This document shows, one piece after another, positions 46,768 through 56,108 of a DNA stretch of 64,000 nt; the first letter of the stretch is position 1; every line of letters starts with the position of its first letter. Below the pieces are notes generated by a model. The model worked only from the letters and a program-made list of their open reading frames with translations. It was not told where the DNA came from and searched no databases. The stretch is from Taklimakanibacter deserti (GTDB lineage Bacteria > Pseudomonadota > Alphaproteobacteria > Rhizobiales > Aestuariivirgaceae): NCBI GenBank assembly GCA_003574785.1, contig QORU01000018.1, positions 62,001 to 126,000 on the forward strand, written 5' to 3'. The translations under genes and the position numbers were made by a program.

Positions 46768-46824
46768 CTCGCGTTTCTCGACCAGCCGTAATAGCATGTT
46801 TAGGGGTTTTGGCTTGCAGGGATC

Positions 46825-48561
46825 ATGGAGCGAAGACTCGCAGCAATCTTGGCTGCCGATTTGGTCGGCTACAGCCGGCTCATGGGGCAAGATGAAGCTG
46901 GTACTGTGGCGGCACTCAAGGCTGTCCGCGCGGAGTTGATCGACCCCAAGATTGCCGAACACAGGGGGCGAGTATTCAAGGCTACCGGCGACGGAGTGTT
47001 GGCCGAGTTTCCAAGCGTCGTAAATGCTGTCGCATGTGCTGTCGAAATTCAATCGTCGATGGCGACGAGTAATGCGGAAAGGCCTGAGGAGCGGCATATT
47101 CAATTTCGAATTGGGGTAAACCTTGGAGACGTAATTGCCGAGGGCGACGACATTTTCGGCGACGGAGTGAATGTAGCCGCGCGGCTTGAAAGCACGGCAC
47201 CACCGGGAGGTATCGCAGTATCTTCAGTGGTCCGTGACCAGATCGGTAACCGGCTCGACGTCCAGTTCGAAGATATCGGAAAGCAAGAACTCAAGAACAT
47301 CGCTCAGTCAGTACACGTCTACCAACTAGTAAATGGCGGGACCAACAGGCCGATGAAAGAAACGTTGGTACTGCCAGACAGACCATCAATCGCGGTGTTG
47401 CCCTTTCAGAATATGAGCGGTGATCCGGAGCAGGAGTACTTCGGCGACGGAATAGCAGAAGATATTATCACTGCACTATCGAAACTCCGGGGCTTCTTCG
47501 TCATCGCCCGCAACTCGAGCTTCGCATACAAGGGCAAATCCCCGGACATCCGTCAAATAGCACGGGAACTGGGGGTGCGCTATGTGCTCGAAGGCAGCGT
47601 ACGCAAAGGAGGCGATCGGCTGCGGGTGACCGGTCAGTTGATCGATGCTGAGAGCGGTGCCCACATCTGGGCTGAGCGCTACGACCGCCCGACCGCGGAA
47701 ATCTTTGCCCTGCAAGATGAAATCACGGCCAGCGTCGTCGTGGCCATCGAACCGCAGATTTATACTGCCGAAAGCCTTCGTCTGCGGAGCAAGTCGCCGG
47801 AAAGCCTCGATGCATGGGGCTGTGTGGTGCGGGCAATGCCCTATATCTGGACCTGGGTCATCCAGGACGAGGATACCGGCATCAACCTCCTGAGGCGGGC
47901 CATCGAGCTCGATCCCGACTATGCACGCGCGCGCAGCCTTCTGGCATGGGCATTCGCAAGCCGCGTCGTATCGGGACGACTGGACTTTGAGCAAGGCCTA
48001 TCTGAAGCCCTCGCTCTTGCACAACGGGCGATTGACCTCGATCCCGATGACCCTTGGGCTCACTTTGCGGCCGGATATGTCTATGCGTTTTCGAGGCGAC
48101 TGGCGCCTGCGGTTGAAGAGCTGAATGAGGCGTTGCAACGCAACCCCAATTTTGCGTTTGCCCGGACGATTCTGGGGTGTGCGTATGGTTACGCAGGGCT
48201 TGCGGAAGATGGCATCAGTCAACTCGAGCTTGCACGACGACTGAGTCCCCGGGACTACACGCAAGCCGGGAGTCTCTCGATCGAGGGCCTTTGCCATTTT
48301 GTTGCCGGGCGTTACGCAGACGCGGTGACGGCAGAACGTCGGGCGGTACAGATTCGACCTGATTTTTGCACAGCTTGGCGCACTTTCACTGCGGCAGCCG
48401 GTCTCGCGGATGACTTGGAACAGGCGCGCATGGGCCTAGTGCAATGCAAGCGACTACAGCCGAATTTAAGTATTGACTGGGTGGAAAAGTATCACCCGTT
48501 GATCAGACCTGAGGACCGGGCCAAGTACATCGAAGGTCTGCGCCGAGCAGGTCTCGAATAG
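46825..48561 (+). CDS. Class III adenylate/guanylate cyclase fused to TolB-like and TPR regions
   Basis: A 578-residue, probably cytoplasmic protein with three parts. Residues 1-165 are a class III cyclase domain: ILAADLVGYSRLMGQDE with metal Asp D12, VFKATGDGVLAEF with D56 and the adenine-contact K52, and IFGDGVNVAARLES with the transition-state Asn/Arg. All key residues are intact, so activity is likely. Residues about 185-315 are TolB/FlgO-like (PSIAVLPFQNMSGDPEQEYF, VLEGSVRKGGDRLRVTGQLI). The rest holds TPR-like repeats (NLLRRAIELDPDYARARSLL, EALALAQRAIDLDPDDPWAH). AGGGATC precedes the ATG. Codon use is visibly more A/T-rich than in neighbours, hinting at transfer. Such paralogues are numerous in Rhizobiales. 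Confidence 0.9.
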   Translation: MERRLAAILAADLVGYSRLMGQDEAGTVAALKAVRAELIDPKIAEHRGRVFKATGDGVLAEFPSVVNAVACAVEIQSSMATSNAERPEERHIQFRIGVNLGDVIAEGDDIFGDGVNVAARLESTAPPGGIAVSSVVRDQIGNRLDVQFEDIGKQELKNIAQSVHVYQLVNGGTNRPMKETLVLPDRPSIAVLPFQNMSGDPEQEYFGDGIAEDIITALSKLRGFFVIARNSSFAYKGKSPDIRQIARELGVRYVLEGSVRKGGDRLRVTGQLIDAESGAHIWAERYDRPTAEIFALQDEITASVVVAIEPQIYTAESLRLRSKSPESLDAWGCVVRAMPYIWTWVIQDEDTGINLLRRAIELDPDYARARSLLAWAFASRVVSGRLDFEQGLSEALALAQRAIDLDPDDPWAHFAAGYVYAFSRRLAPAVEELNEALQRNPNFAFARTILGCAYGYAGLAEDGISQLELARRLSPRDYTQAGSLSIEGLCHFVAGRYADAVTAERRAVQIRPDFCTAWRTFTAAAGLADDLEQARMGLVQCKRLQPNLSIDWVEKYHPLIRPEDRAKYIEGLRRAGLE

Positions 48562-48632
48562 TTGATGCCCGCTGGCAGGAAGTTCTCGGCGGGCCTTCTC
48601 TGAGGCCAGCGCCGCACTCGAAATCCTAGCTA

Positions 48633-50057
48633 CTAGTTGACCGGGCCGGGCCCGCCGGATGTTTCCATCGTCGGCTCGGCCGGCTTCCGGCCTATGGCGC
48701 GGTTGATCAGGTAATTCACGACCCATAGCAGGATGCCGATGCCGATGAGGACGCCGGCGACCTTGTATTGCACCGGGTCGCGGCCGGTCCATGGGCCGAC
48801 CAGGAAAGCGCAGCAGATCGCGCCGATCACCGGCAGAAACGTGGGCGTGCGGAAATGGCTGTGCCCCACCGTGTCGCGGCGCAGCACCAGCACCGCGATA
48901 TTGACGATGGTGAAGACGCAGAGCAGCAGCAAGGCCGTGGTCCCGCCAAGCGCCGGCACGGTGCCGACGAAGGTGATGAGGGCGAAGGCGAGCAGCGTCG
49001 TGAAGATGATGGCGATATAGGGCGTGCGCCGGCCGGCATGGACCTTGCCGAGCACCGGCGGCAGCACATGCTCGCGGCTCATGCCATAGACCAGGCGGCT
49101 CGCCATCAACATGTTGATCAAGGCGGTGTTGGCCACCGCGAACATGGTGATGAAGCCGAAGATCCAGACAGGGAAACTGGGTGCGCCCGCCGCCACCACC
49201 TTGAGCAGCGGTGTCTCGCCTTCGCCCAGCTGCTCGGCGGGAACCAGCGTGATCGCCGAGATCGACACCAGCATGTAGATCGCGCAGGTGATGAGCAGGC
49301 CCGTGAGCAGCACTTTCGGAAAGATGCCGCTGGGGTTCTTGCATTCCTCGGCCATGTTGACCGAGTCCTCGAAGCCCACCATGGCGAAGAAGGCGAGCGT
49401 CGTCGCGGCGATGACCGACCAGAAGACGGTGCGGTCGGGCGCAATGGCGAATTGGGTGATGCGCGAGACGTCGCCATTGCCGAGGCCGATAGCCCACAGG
49501 CCGATCACGATGATGATCAGGAGGCCGGTGAGCTCGACGCAGGTCAGCAGCACATTGACCTTCACGCTCTCGCCGACGCCGCGGAAATTGACCAGCGCTA
49601 CGATGGCCATGAAGAGAAGACCGATCAGGGTCACGCCATAGGTGCCGGCAAGCCCTAGATCGAAGGCGGTGGAGAGATTGGCGGCAAAGGCGCGCGAAGC
49701 GGTCGAGGCCGAGGTGATGCCGGAGCACATGACCGCAAAAGCCACGATGAAGGTGATGAAATGGATGCCGAAGGCCTTGTGCGTATAGAGTGCGGCACCG
49801 GCGGCGCGTGGATATTTGGTGACGAGCTCGAGATAGCTGAAGGCGGTGATGAGCGCCACGACGAAGGCCACCAGGAAGGGCAGCCAGACGACGCCGCCCA
49901 CCTGCTTGGCGACCTGGCCGGTCAGCGCATAGATGCCGGTGCCCAGGATGTCGCCGATGATGAACAGCAGCAGAAGCCACGGCCCCATCACGCGATGCAG
50001 GCTCGGCTCGACGGCTTCGGTCTTGGGAGTGCTGACGTTTGCGGTGAGATCGGTCAT
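48633..50057 (-). CDS. APC-family amino acid permease
   Basis: A 474-residue transporter with 12 or more hydrophobic segments. The N-terminal part has LFIIGDILGTGIYALTGQVA, the substrate-binding unwound helix, and segment 6 AFFAMVGFEDSVNMAEECKN, both diagnostic of the amino acid-polyamine-organocation superfamily (cationic amino acid transporter-like). The start at 50057 (MTDLTANVST) is chosen because GGAG lies 6 bases upstream; an earlier in-frame ATG at 50072 is less well placed. It is convergent with the cyclase gene. Substrate unknown. Confidence 0.87.
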   Translation of the reverse strand: MTDLTANVSTPKTEAVEPSLHRVMGPWLLLLFIIGDILGTGIYALTGQVAKQVGGVVWLPFLVAFVVALITAFSYLELVTKYPRAAGAALYTHKAFGIHFITFIVAFAVMCSGITSASTASRAFAANLSTAFDLGLAGTYGVTLIGLLFMAIVALVNFRGVGESVKVNVLLTCVELTGLLIIIVIGLWAIGLGNGDVSRITQFAIAPDRTVFWSVIAATTLAFFAMVGFEDSVNMAEECKNPSGIFPKVLLTGLLITCAIYMLVSISAITLVPAEQLGEGETPLLKVVAAGAPSFPVWIFGFITMFAVANTALINMLMASRLVYGMSREHVLPPVLGKVHAGRRTPYIAIIFTTLLAFALITFVGTVPALGGTTALLLLCVFTIVNIAVLVLRRDTVGHSHFRTPTFLPVIGAICCAFLVGPWTGRDPVQYKVAGVLIGIGILLWVVNYLINRAIGRKPAEPTMETSGGPGPVN

Positions 50058-50199
50058 CGCCATCTCCATCACATCGTTAGGCTTGGATAGAGACTATGTG
50101 CAACTACCGATATGTCAAACAGCGCGATGGCGATATCAACCGCTCAGCCCGCAACGCGCGCGAATTTCCGTCTCAATATGGGAAAGCGGACAGCACAGC

Positions 50200-50221
50200 C
50201 GGGAGCGGTTTGCCGCTCCCG
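50200..50221 (-). terminator. Hairpin after the small secreted-protein gene
   Basis: Perfect 9-bp stem CGGGAGCGG / CCGCTCCCG (50200-50208, 50213-50221) with loop TTTG, 17 bases beyond the stop. No T-run on the minus strand, so the terminator call is tentative. Confidence 0.45.
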
Positions 50222-50238
50222 ACGACTTGGATTTGCGT

Positions 50239-50607
50239 TCAGTAATAATCTCCGATCACACGCGCGCTGATGATGCGGCCGGAACGGGCGCTCAATCTGA
50301 CGCTCCACACCCGGTCACGCTTGACCGCTTCATAGCGGTAGACCGAGCCGCCGCACCGGGTCGGCGTGACCCGGTAGAACCCGTAGTCACGGACGATCCG
50401 CCTGCCCTCGCGGCAGGAGACATAGCCGTAGTCTTCATCATCGTCCTCGTCATCGGGATCATAGACCGGATATCTCGGTTCATAGGCCGGCGGATACCAG
50501 CCGCCACCCACACCTATCCCGATGCGGGTATCGGCCTTAGCGTCAACCGGCTGTAAAGCCAGAGCCGCAAACAAAGCCATGCCGCCGGCGGCAACCATCT
50601 TCAACAT
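50239..50607 (-). CDS. Small secreted protein of unknown function, acidic linker
   Basis: A 122-residue protein with a Sec signal peptide (MLKMVAAGGMALFAALALQ, then DAKAD as a cleavage region). The mature protein has a Gly/Pro/Tyr segment (GVGGGWYPPAYEPRYPVY), an acidic run (DPDDEDDDEDYG) and a C-terminal domain with two cysteines (VSCREGRRI, TPTRCGGSVYRY) likely to form a disulfide, and SGRIISARVIG. I do not recognise a named family; similar small proteins are frequent in Rhizobiales. GGAG is 6 bases upstream of the ATG at 50607. The 247 bases from here to pyrB hold no other gene that I can support. Confidence 0.75.
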   Translation of the reverse strand: MLKMVAAGGMALFAALALQPVDAKADTRIGIGVGGGWYPPAYEPRYPVYDPDDEDDDEDYGYVSCREGRRIVRDYGFYRVTPTRCGGSVYRYEAVKRDRVWSVRLSARSGRIISARVIGDYY

Positions 50608-50854
50608 GAAACACTCCACCAGTTCCCCTAGCCCCGGTTGAGTTACGTGAACCCGATGCCGCCCCGCCGGCACCGATTGACGAAGTCATGCTTCGCACCG
50701 GTCCATGGCGATTCTGCAGCAACATTCGGGGCGATTTTGTGATGCGCCTGGCTGCCAGGAATCCCTTCCCACTTTACCCTTTCCTGCAAACTTACCCACA
50801 GGCCACCATTGTCGCTTGCGGGCGAAGGGAATCGTCCCTAGACAGTGGCCTTCG

Positions 50855-51817
50855 ATGACCTCCGCGCGCAATCCCAAACGCCTCATCGAAAGCCAGCACC
50901 TGCTCGGCATCGAACCGCTTTCCGCCCAGGATATCGTCAAGCTCATCGATCTCGGCGAACGCTATGTCGAGGTGAGCCGGCAGATCGACAAGCGCCAGGT
51001 GATGCTCACCGGGCGCACTCAGATCAACCTGTTCTTCGAAGCGTCCACCAGAACGCAAAGCTCCTTCGAGATCGCCGGCAAGCGCCTTGGCGCCGATGTC
51101 CTCAATATGGCGGTTTCGACCTCGGCCGTCTCCAAGGGTGAGACCGTGCTCGATACCGCCATGACGCTCAATGCGATGCATCCCGACATATTGGTGGTGC
51201 GCCACCCCTCATCGGGCGCCGCCGAGCTTCTCGCCCAGAAAGTCTCCTGCGCTGTCGTCAATGCCGGTGACGGCCAGCATGAGCATCCGACCCAGGCGCT
51301 GCTCGATGCGCTCACTATCCGGCGCCGCAAGGGCCGCATCGAAGGGCTGATCGTGGCGATCTGCGGCGATGTGCTGCATTCGCGCGTCGCGCGCTCGAAC
51401 ATCCATCTCCTCAACAAGCTGGGCGCCCGGGTACGGCTCGTGGCGCCCTCGACGCTGCTCCCGACCGACGCGCAAGCCTTCGGCGTCGAGATCCATCGCA
51501 ACATGCGCGAAGGGATCGAAGGCGCGGATGTGGTGATGATGCTCAGGCTGCAGCTCGAACGAATGAGCGGCGCCTTCGTGCCCTCGGTGCGCGAATATTA
51601 CCGCTTCTACGGGCTCGATGAGGAGAAGCTCAAGCTCGCCAAGCCCGATGCGCTGGTCATGCATCCAGGCCCGATGAATCGCGGCATCGAGATCGACTCG
51701 AATGTCGCCGACGGGGTCCAGTCGGTGATCCGCGAACAGGTCGAGATGGGTGTCGCCGTGCGCATGGCGGTGCTCGACGCGCTCGCCCGCAACCTGCCGG
51801 GAGGCGAGAACGCATGA
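50855..51817 (+). CDS. pyrB: Aspartate carbamoyltransferase catalytic subunit
   Basis: Second step of pyrimidine synthesis. The 320-residue protein has the carbamoyl phosphate loop [40 protein letters not shown], the domain hinge [18 protein letters not shown] and [13 protein letters not shown] near the C-terminus. The open frame starts earlier, but family length and [13 protein letters not shown] place the start at 50855. It overlaps the pyrC-like gene by 4 bases, the usual arrangement in which the inactive dihydroorotase-like protein may stabilise the transcarbamoylase. Confidence 0.96.
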   Translation: MTSARNPKRLIESQHLLGIEPLSAQDIVKLIDLGERYVEVSRQIDKRQVMLTGRTQINLFFEASTRTQSSFEIAGKRLGADVLNMAVSTSAVSKGETVLDTAMTLNAMHPDILVVRHPSSGAAELLAQKVSCAVVNAGDGQHEHPTQALLDALTIRRRKGRIEGLIVAICGDVLHSRVARSNIHLLNKLGARVRLVAPSTLLPTDAQAFGVEIHRNMREGIEGADVVMMLRLQLERMSGAFVPSVREYYRFYGLDEEKLKLAKPDALVMHPGPMNRGIEIDSNVADGVQSVIREQVEMGVAVRMAVLDALARNLPGGENA

Positions 51818-53133
51818 TGGCGCCCTCGGCAAAGCATTCGGCGGGACGCAAGGCCTACCTCAACGCGCGTCTTATTGATCCATTCCAAGGTCTTGATGAA
51901 AAAGGCGGATTGCTCATCGAGGACGGCTGGATACTGGCCGCGGGGCCCAAGGTCACGGCGCAATCGGCAGGCTCCGGCACGGCGATTTTCGACTGCAAGG
52001 GCCTGATCCTGGCGCCCGGCCTCATCGACATGCGCGTCTTCACCGGCGAGCCCGGCAATGAGTATCGCGAGACGCTGGCGACCGCATCGGAAGCCGCGGC
52101 GGCGGGCGGCATCACCACCATGATCGTGATGCCCAATACCAATCCGGTCGTCGACGACGCGGCGATCGTCGACTTCATCCTGAGGCGGGCACGCGACACC
52201 GCCATCGTGCGCGTGGCGCCCATGGCCGCTTTGACCAAGGGGCTCTTGGGCGAGCTCATGACCGAGATCGGCACCTTGCAGGAAGCAGGCGCCGTGGCGG
52301 TGACCGACGGCAACAAGGCTCTTGCCAATGCCCGCATCTTCCGCCGCGCGCTGGCTTACGCCAAGGATTTCGACATGCTGGTCGTCCAGCATGCCGAGGA
52401 GCCGACGCTCGCGAGCGGCGTCATGAATGCGAGCGAGACGGCGAGCCGGCTCGGCCTTGCCGGCATTCCCGCAGTATCCGAAGTCATCATGATCGAGCGC
52501 GATCTGCGCCTCGTCGAGCTGACGGGTGCGCGTTATCACGTGGCGCAGCTTTCCTCGCGGATGTCGGTCGAGGTCATCCGGGCCGCCAAAGCGCGAAAGC
52601 TTCCGGTGACCTGCGGCGTCTCCGTCAATCATCTCGTCCTCAACGAAAACGACATCGGCGCCTACCGGACCTTCTTCAAGCTGTCTCCGCCCTTGCGCTC
52701 GGAAGACGACCGCCGGGCGCTCGTCGAGGGTGTCGCGGACGGCACGATCGATGTCATCGTCTCGAGCCATGATCCGCAAAGCACCGATACCAAGCGCCTC
52801 CCCTTCGCCGAAGCGGAATTCGGCGCCATCGGTCTCGAGACCCTGTTCTCGGCGAGCTTGAGCCTGCATCACAATGAGGGCGTTCCGCTCAGCCGTCTCA
52901 TCGATGCTCTCTCGGCCAAGCCGGCGCAGATCCTGGGGCTCGAAACCGGCCGCCTGGCACCTGGCGCCCCCGCCGACTTCACTCTCGCCGATATCCATGC
53001 GAGCTGGACGGTCGAGGATCACATCCTGCGCTCGCGCTCCAAGAACTCGCCCTTCGAGCATCGAACCCTGGAAGGCCGCGTGCTGGAAACGGTCGTTGCG
53101 GGGCGCACCGTCTATGTGTTTGACCAACGCTGA
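51814..53133 (+). CDS. Dihydroorotase-like protein without the zinc HxH motif (PyrC')
   Basis: A 439-residue amidohydrolase-fold protein of the dihydroorotase family. Where active type I enzymes have DxHxHLREPG, this protein reads [16 protein letters not shown], losing both zinc His residues and the substrate Arg. The later catalytic TDHAPH is replaced by SSHDPQS. Only one metal-ligand candidate (VQHAEEPT) remains obvious. It is therefore probably non-catalytic and serves as a structural partner of PyrB, as known for PyrC' in some bacteria; a true dihydroorotase must lie elsewhere. Its stop is directly adjacent to the vapC stop on the other strand. Confidence 0.85.
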   Translation: MMAPSAKHSAGRKAYLNARLIDPFQGLDEKGGLLIEDGWILAAGPKVTAQSAGSGTAIFDCKGLILAPGLIDMRVFTGEPGNEYRETLATASEAAAAGGITTMIVMPNTNPVVDDAAIVDFILRRARDTAIVRVAPMAALTKGLLGELMTEIGTLQEAGAVAVTDGNKALANARIFRRALAYAKDFDMLVVQHAEEPTLASGVMNASETASRLGLAGIPAVSEVIMIERDLRLVELTGARYHVAQLSSRMSVEVIRAAKARKLPVTCGVSVNHLVLNENDIGAYRTFFKLSPPLRSEDDRRALVEGVADGTIDVIVSSHDPQSTDTKRLPFAEAEFGAIGLETLFSASLSLHHNEGVPLSRLIDALSAKPAQILGLETGRLAPGAPADFTLADIHASWTVEDHILRSRSKNSPFEHRTLEGRVLETVVAGRTVYVFDQR

Positions 53134-53543
53134 CTATGGCAGGATCGTCGTGCCAACGGTCTTCGCCGCCGTCATCAGCGCAGTATCGAGTGATGCGAGC
53201 GGCAGTTGTCGGCGTTGAGCCAATTCGAGATAAGCCGCATCGTAGAGCGTGAGCCCGAAACGATCGGCAAGTCGCAGCGTCGCCGACCAGGCATGCTGAT
53301 TGGTCTCTGGATCTGTCCTGATGTCGATTTGCGCCAAGTCGGCAAGAACTTCGTCTCGAAAAACAGCCGTAATACGATTACGCCTGAGAGCAACGGTAAG
53401 ACTATTGGCAACCTCGAGGTGCCAGATTCCCGGCACTACCGCGCCCTGCTCAACTATCCGGTCGAAGAGAGTCTCAATGGCAACCGTGCGCTCATCGCCG
53501 TGAACCCAGGCGGCGTCGCGGAACTGTCGAGGACAAGGCTCAC
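53134..53543 (-). pseudogene. VapC-type PIN-domain toxin with a frameshift near the N-terminus
   Basis: Reading from a GTG at 53543 that overlaps the antitoxin stop (GTGA), the product starts VSLVLDSSAT, the normal VapC first strand with the catalytic Asp. Near 53513 one base appears missing: the family continuation LAWVHGDERTVAIETLFDRI is found in the next frame (WVHGDERTVAIETLF). The remaining body is intact, with GIWHLEVANSLTVALRR and LTLYDAAYLELAQRRQLPLA carrying the other acidic residues. Translation in one frame cannot join both parts, so the toxin is probably inactive unless the shift is a sequencing error. The pair separates pyrC' from plsY, an order otherwise conserved. Confidence 0.75.
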
Positions 53544-53791
53544 GCTCGGCCTTCATTACGAAACGCCTTCCATTCTTCCATCGTAATGGGGGATGAGCCG
53601 ACAGTCTTCGCTCGATTGCGGATGCGCTCGGCGGCCGCACGCGCAGCGCCGCGATCGCGTTTGGCCGTCTCGCGAACCAGACGTGCTACGGCCTTGCCGT
53701 CCCGCGTGATGACGATTTCCTCGCCATCCTCCACCAGGTCGAGCATCTCATTCAGCTTGTTCTTTGCCTCTGAGGCGCCAATCTCCCGCAT
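53540..53791 (-). CDS. VapB/Phd-YefM-type antitoxin
   Basis: An 83-residue antitoxin. It starts MREIGASEAKNKLNEMLDLV, followed by EDGEEIVITRDGKAVARLVR, the Phd/YefM DNA-binding fold, and ends with a toxin-binding tail (PITMEEWKAFRNEGRA). A GTG start 12 bases further up is possible, but GGAG lies 6 bases before the ATG at 53791. It overlaps vapC as GTGA, the usual toxin-antitoxin coupling. It would autoregulate the pair. With the toxin frameshifted, the antitoxin remains an intact reading frame. Confidence 0.82.
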   Translation of the reverse strand: MREIGASEAKNKLNEMLDLVEDGEEIVITRDGKAVARLVRETAKRDRGAARAAAERIRNRAKTVGSSPITMEEWKAFRNEGRA

Positions 53792-53899
53792 AGCGGTCTC
53801 CACAATTCACTCCAACTAGCTTATAGCAAACAGGAGCGAAGACAAGAACAAAACAGGAATGACCCCTGGCCCGATAGGGAAGAAGGGAGATATGGAGGG

Positions 53900-54520
53900 A
53901 TGATGCTCGATTTCGCAGGCGTGACGCCGGTGATGGCGCTCCTCGCCGTCATTCTCGGCTATCTCTCGGGCTCCATTCCCTTCGGATTGCTGTTGACCCG
54001 CTGGGCCGGGCTTGGCGATGTCCGTTCCATCGGCTCGGGCAATATCGGGGCCACCAATGTGCTGCGCACCGGCAACAAGAAGCTCGCGGCCCTGACGCTC
54101 GTCGCTGACGCGGTCAAGGGAACGATCCCGATCCTCATCATGAAAGAGATGGGCGGCGAGACCGCCGGCCTCATTGCCGGGCTTGCCGCCTTTGCCGGCC
54201 ATCTCTTCCCCGTCTGGCTCGGCTTCAAGGGCGGCAAGGGGGTGGCCACCAATATCGGCATATTGTTCGGCCTCTACTGGCCTTTGGGGCTCATCTTCCT
54301 CGCCGTGTGGCTCATCATGGCCCTCCTCTTCCGCATCTCCTCTCTCTCGGCGCTCACCGCATCGGCCCTGAGCCCGCTCTGGGCCTGGCTTCTCGGCAAG
54401 CCCTCTTACGTCCTGCCTCTCATCGTCATCGGCGCCCTCATCTGGATCATGCATCGCGCCAATATCGCGCGGCTCGTCAAGGGCGAGGAAGCGAAGATCA
54501 AGCTCGGCTCCCATGCATGA
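53900..54520 (+). CDS. plsY: Glycerol-3-phosphate acyltransferase PlsY
   Basis: An inner membrane enzyme that acylates glycerol 3-phosphate from acyl-phosphate. The 206 residues contain the three conserved motifs: SGSIPFGLLLTRWAGLGDVR and SGNIGATNVLRTGNKKLAAL, HLFPVWLGFKGGKGVATNIG, and a C-terminal HRANIARLVKGEEAKI. About seven hydrophobic segments. The stop overlaps the dprA start by 4 bases. In many alphaproteobacteria plsY follows pyrC directly; here vapBC separates them. Confidence 0.95.
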   Translation: MMLDFAGVTPVMALLAVILGYLSGSIPFGLLLTRWAGLGDVRSIGSGNIGATNVLRTGNKKLAALTLVADAVKGTIPILIMKEMGGETAGLIAGLAAFAGHLFPVWLGFKGGKGVATNIGILFGLYWPLGLIFLAVWLIMALLFRISSLSALTASALSPLWAWLLGKPSYVLPLIVIGALIWIMHRANIARLVKGEEAKIKLGSHA

Positions 54521-55623
54521 GCGAGCAGGTCCTCGCCGATGACGAGCGCCTCGACTGGCTGCGGCTGATCCGCAGCGAGAATGTCGGTCCCGCACTTTTC
54601 GACCAGCTCCTGGAAAGATTCGGCAGCGCCGGCGACGCTCTCGCCGTCCTGCCCGAGCTTTCGCGCCAAGGCGGCCTCAAACGTCCGTTCAAGATCTATA
54701 GCGCCCAGCAAGCCGAAGCCGAGATCGCCCGGGCGACGGCCCTTGGCGCGCGCTTCGTCGGCAAGAACGAGCCCGACTATCCGCCTCTGCTTCGCCATAT
54801 CGACAGCGCGCCGCCCTTGATCTGCATCAAAGGCAAGGCCGAGCTCGCAAAGCGCGAGGCCGTTGCCATTGTCGGCTCGCGCAATGCTTCGGCCAACGGC
54901 AAGCGTCTCGCCCGCATGTTCGCCACCGAGCTTGCCGAGGCGGGCTATGCCACCGTCTCCGGCCTGGCGCGGGGCATCGACACCGCCGCCCATGAAGCGG
55001 CTCTGACGCGCGGCACCGTCGCCGTCATCGCCAATGGGATCGATATCACCTATCCGCCGGAAAATGCCGGATTGCAGCAAGCGATCGGCACCGACGGGCT
55101 GCTGATATCGGAAATGCCGCCCGGCGCCGAGCCGCGCGAGAAGTCGTTCCCTCGCCGCAATCGGATCATTTCCGGCATGAGCCGGGCGGTGATCATCGTC
55201 GAAGCGGCTTTGCGCTCGGGCTCGCTCATCACCGCGCGTTTCGCCAATGAACAGGGACGCGAGGTATTCGCCGTGCCGGGCTCGCCCTTCGATCCGCGCG
55301 CCGAAGGCACCAACCGCCTCATCCGCGACGGCGCCCATTTGCTGAGCCGCAGCCAGGAGGTGCTCGATGTGCTCTTGCCGATGCAGTCCAGGCTTTCGCA
55401 CGCCGCGCCGGAAACCGTCGCCATAAAACCTCCGGTCGCGACGGAGATCGACACGCCGGCGCGCGGCGCCGTCCTTGCGCTCCTCGGTCCCGCACCCACC
55501 GATATCGACGACCTCATCCGCGAAAGCGGTGTGCCCGCGCAAGCGGTACTCGGTATCCTCCTGGAACTGGAGCTTGCCGGCAAACTTGTCCGTCATGGAC
55601 GCCAGCTCGTCTCCCTCATCTGA
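54517..55623 (+). CDS. dprA: DNA-processing protein DprA
   Basis: Binds single-stranded DNA taken up during transformation and loads RecA. The 368-residue protein has a SAM-like N-terminal region (DWLRLIRSENVGPALFDQLL), the Rossmann core AIVGSRNASANGKRLARMFA, VSGLARGIDTAAHEAAL, SFPRRNRIISGMSRAVIIVE and the C-terminal winged helix LLGPAPTDIDDLIRESGVPA. The ATG at 54517 overlaps plsY (ATGA); the longer frame upstream is rejected. Confidence 0.95.
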   Translation: MSEQVLADDERLDWLRLIRSENVGPALFDQLLERFGSAGDALAVLPELSRQGGLKRPFKIYSAQQAEAEIARATALGARFVGKNEPDYPPLLRHIDSAPPLICIKGKAELAKREAVAIVGSRNASANGKRLARMFATELAEAGYATVSGLARGIDTAAHEAALTRGTVAVIANGIDITYPPENAGLQQAIGTDGLLISEMPPGAEPREKSFPRRNRIISGMSRAVIIVEAALRSGSLITARFANEQGREVFAVPGSPFDPRAEGTNRLIRDGAHLLSRSQEVLDVLLPMQSRLSHAAPETVAIKPPVATEIDTPARGAVLALLGPAPTDIDDLIRESGVPAQAVLGILLELELAGKLVRHGRQLVSLI

Positions 55624-55641
55624 CCTCAAGAAAGGCAGCCA

Positions 55642-56037
55642 ATGAAGACAACCGTGACGCCCTTCCTGATGTTCGAAGGCAAGGCCGAGGAAGCGATGAC
55701 GCTTTATGTATCGGCCATACCCGACAGCAAAGTGGTCGACATCAAGCGCTATGGGCCGGAAGGGCCAGGCGCCGAAGGTTCGATAGTGGTCGCCCGCTTC
55801 GTCCTGGCGGGGCAGCCCGTCTTCTGCATCGACAGCCACGTCAAGCATGCTTTCACCTTCACCCCGGCCAACTCCCTTTTCGTCACTTGCGCCAGCGAGG
55901 AAGAGCTTGACCGGATCGCCGCCGTCCTGGCTGATGGTGGACAATGGCTCATGCCGATAGGCAATTACGGCTTCAGCCGGAAATTCGGCTGGTTCAACGA
56001 CCGCTATGGCGTCTCCTGGCAGGTGAACTGGGAGTAA
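55642..56037 (+). CDS. PhnB/3-demethylubiquinone-methyltransferase-like VOC protein
   Basis: A 131-residue VOC-fold protein of the PhnB-like family. It begins TPFLMFEGKAEEAMTLYVSA, includes FCIDSHVKHAFTFTPANSLF and closes with FSRKFGWFNDRYGVSWQVNW, all typical. The name 3-demethylubiquinone methyltransferase is a historical domain label and does not imply methylation. It lies 18 bases downstream of dprA, and is an insertion in the otherwise common dprA-topA order. Confidence 0.87.
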   Translation: MKTTVTPFLMFEGKAEEAMTLYVSAIPDSKVVDIKRYGPEGPGAEGSIVVARFVLAGQPVFCIDSHVKHAFTFTPANSLFVTCASEEELDRIAAVLADGGQWLMPIGNYGFSRKFGWFNDRYGVSWQVNWE

Positions 56038-56108
56038 ACGTCAACTTTTGACACTACGTCATATTGTTGCCGTCTGCGCCAATCTATAGTCCCACCATCG
56101 AAAATGTA

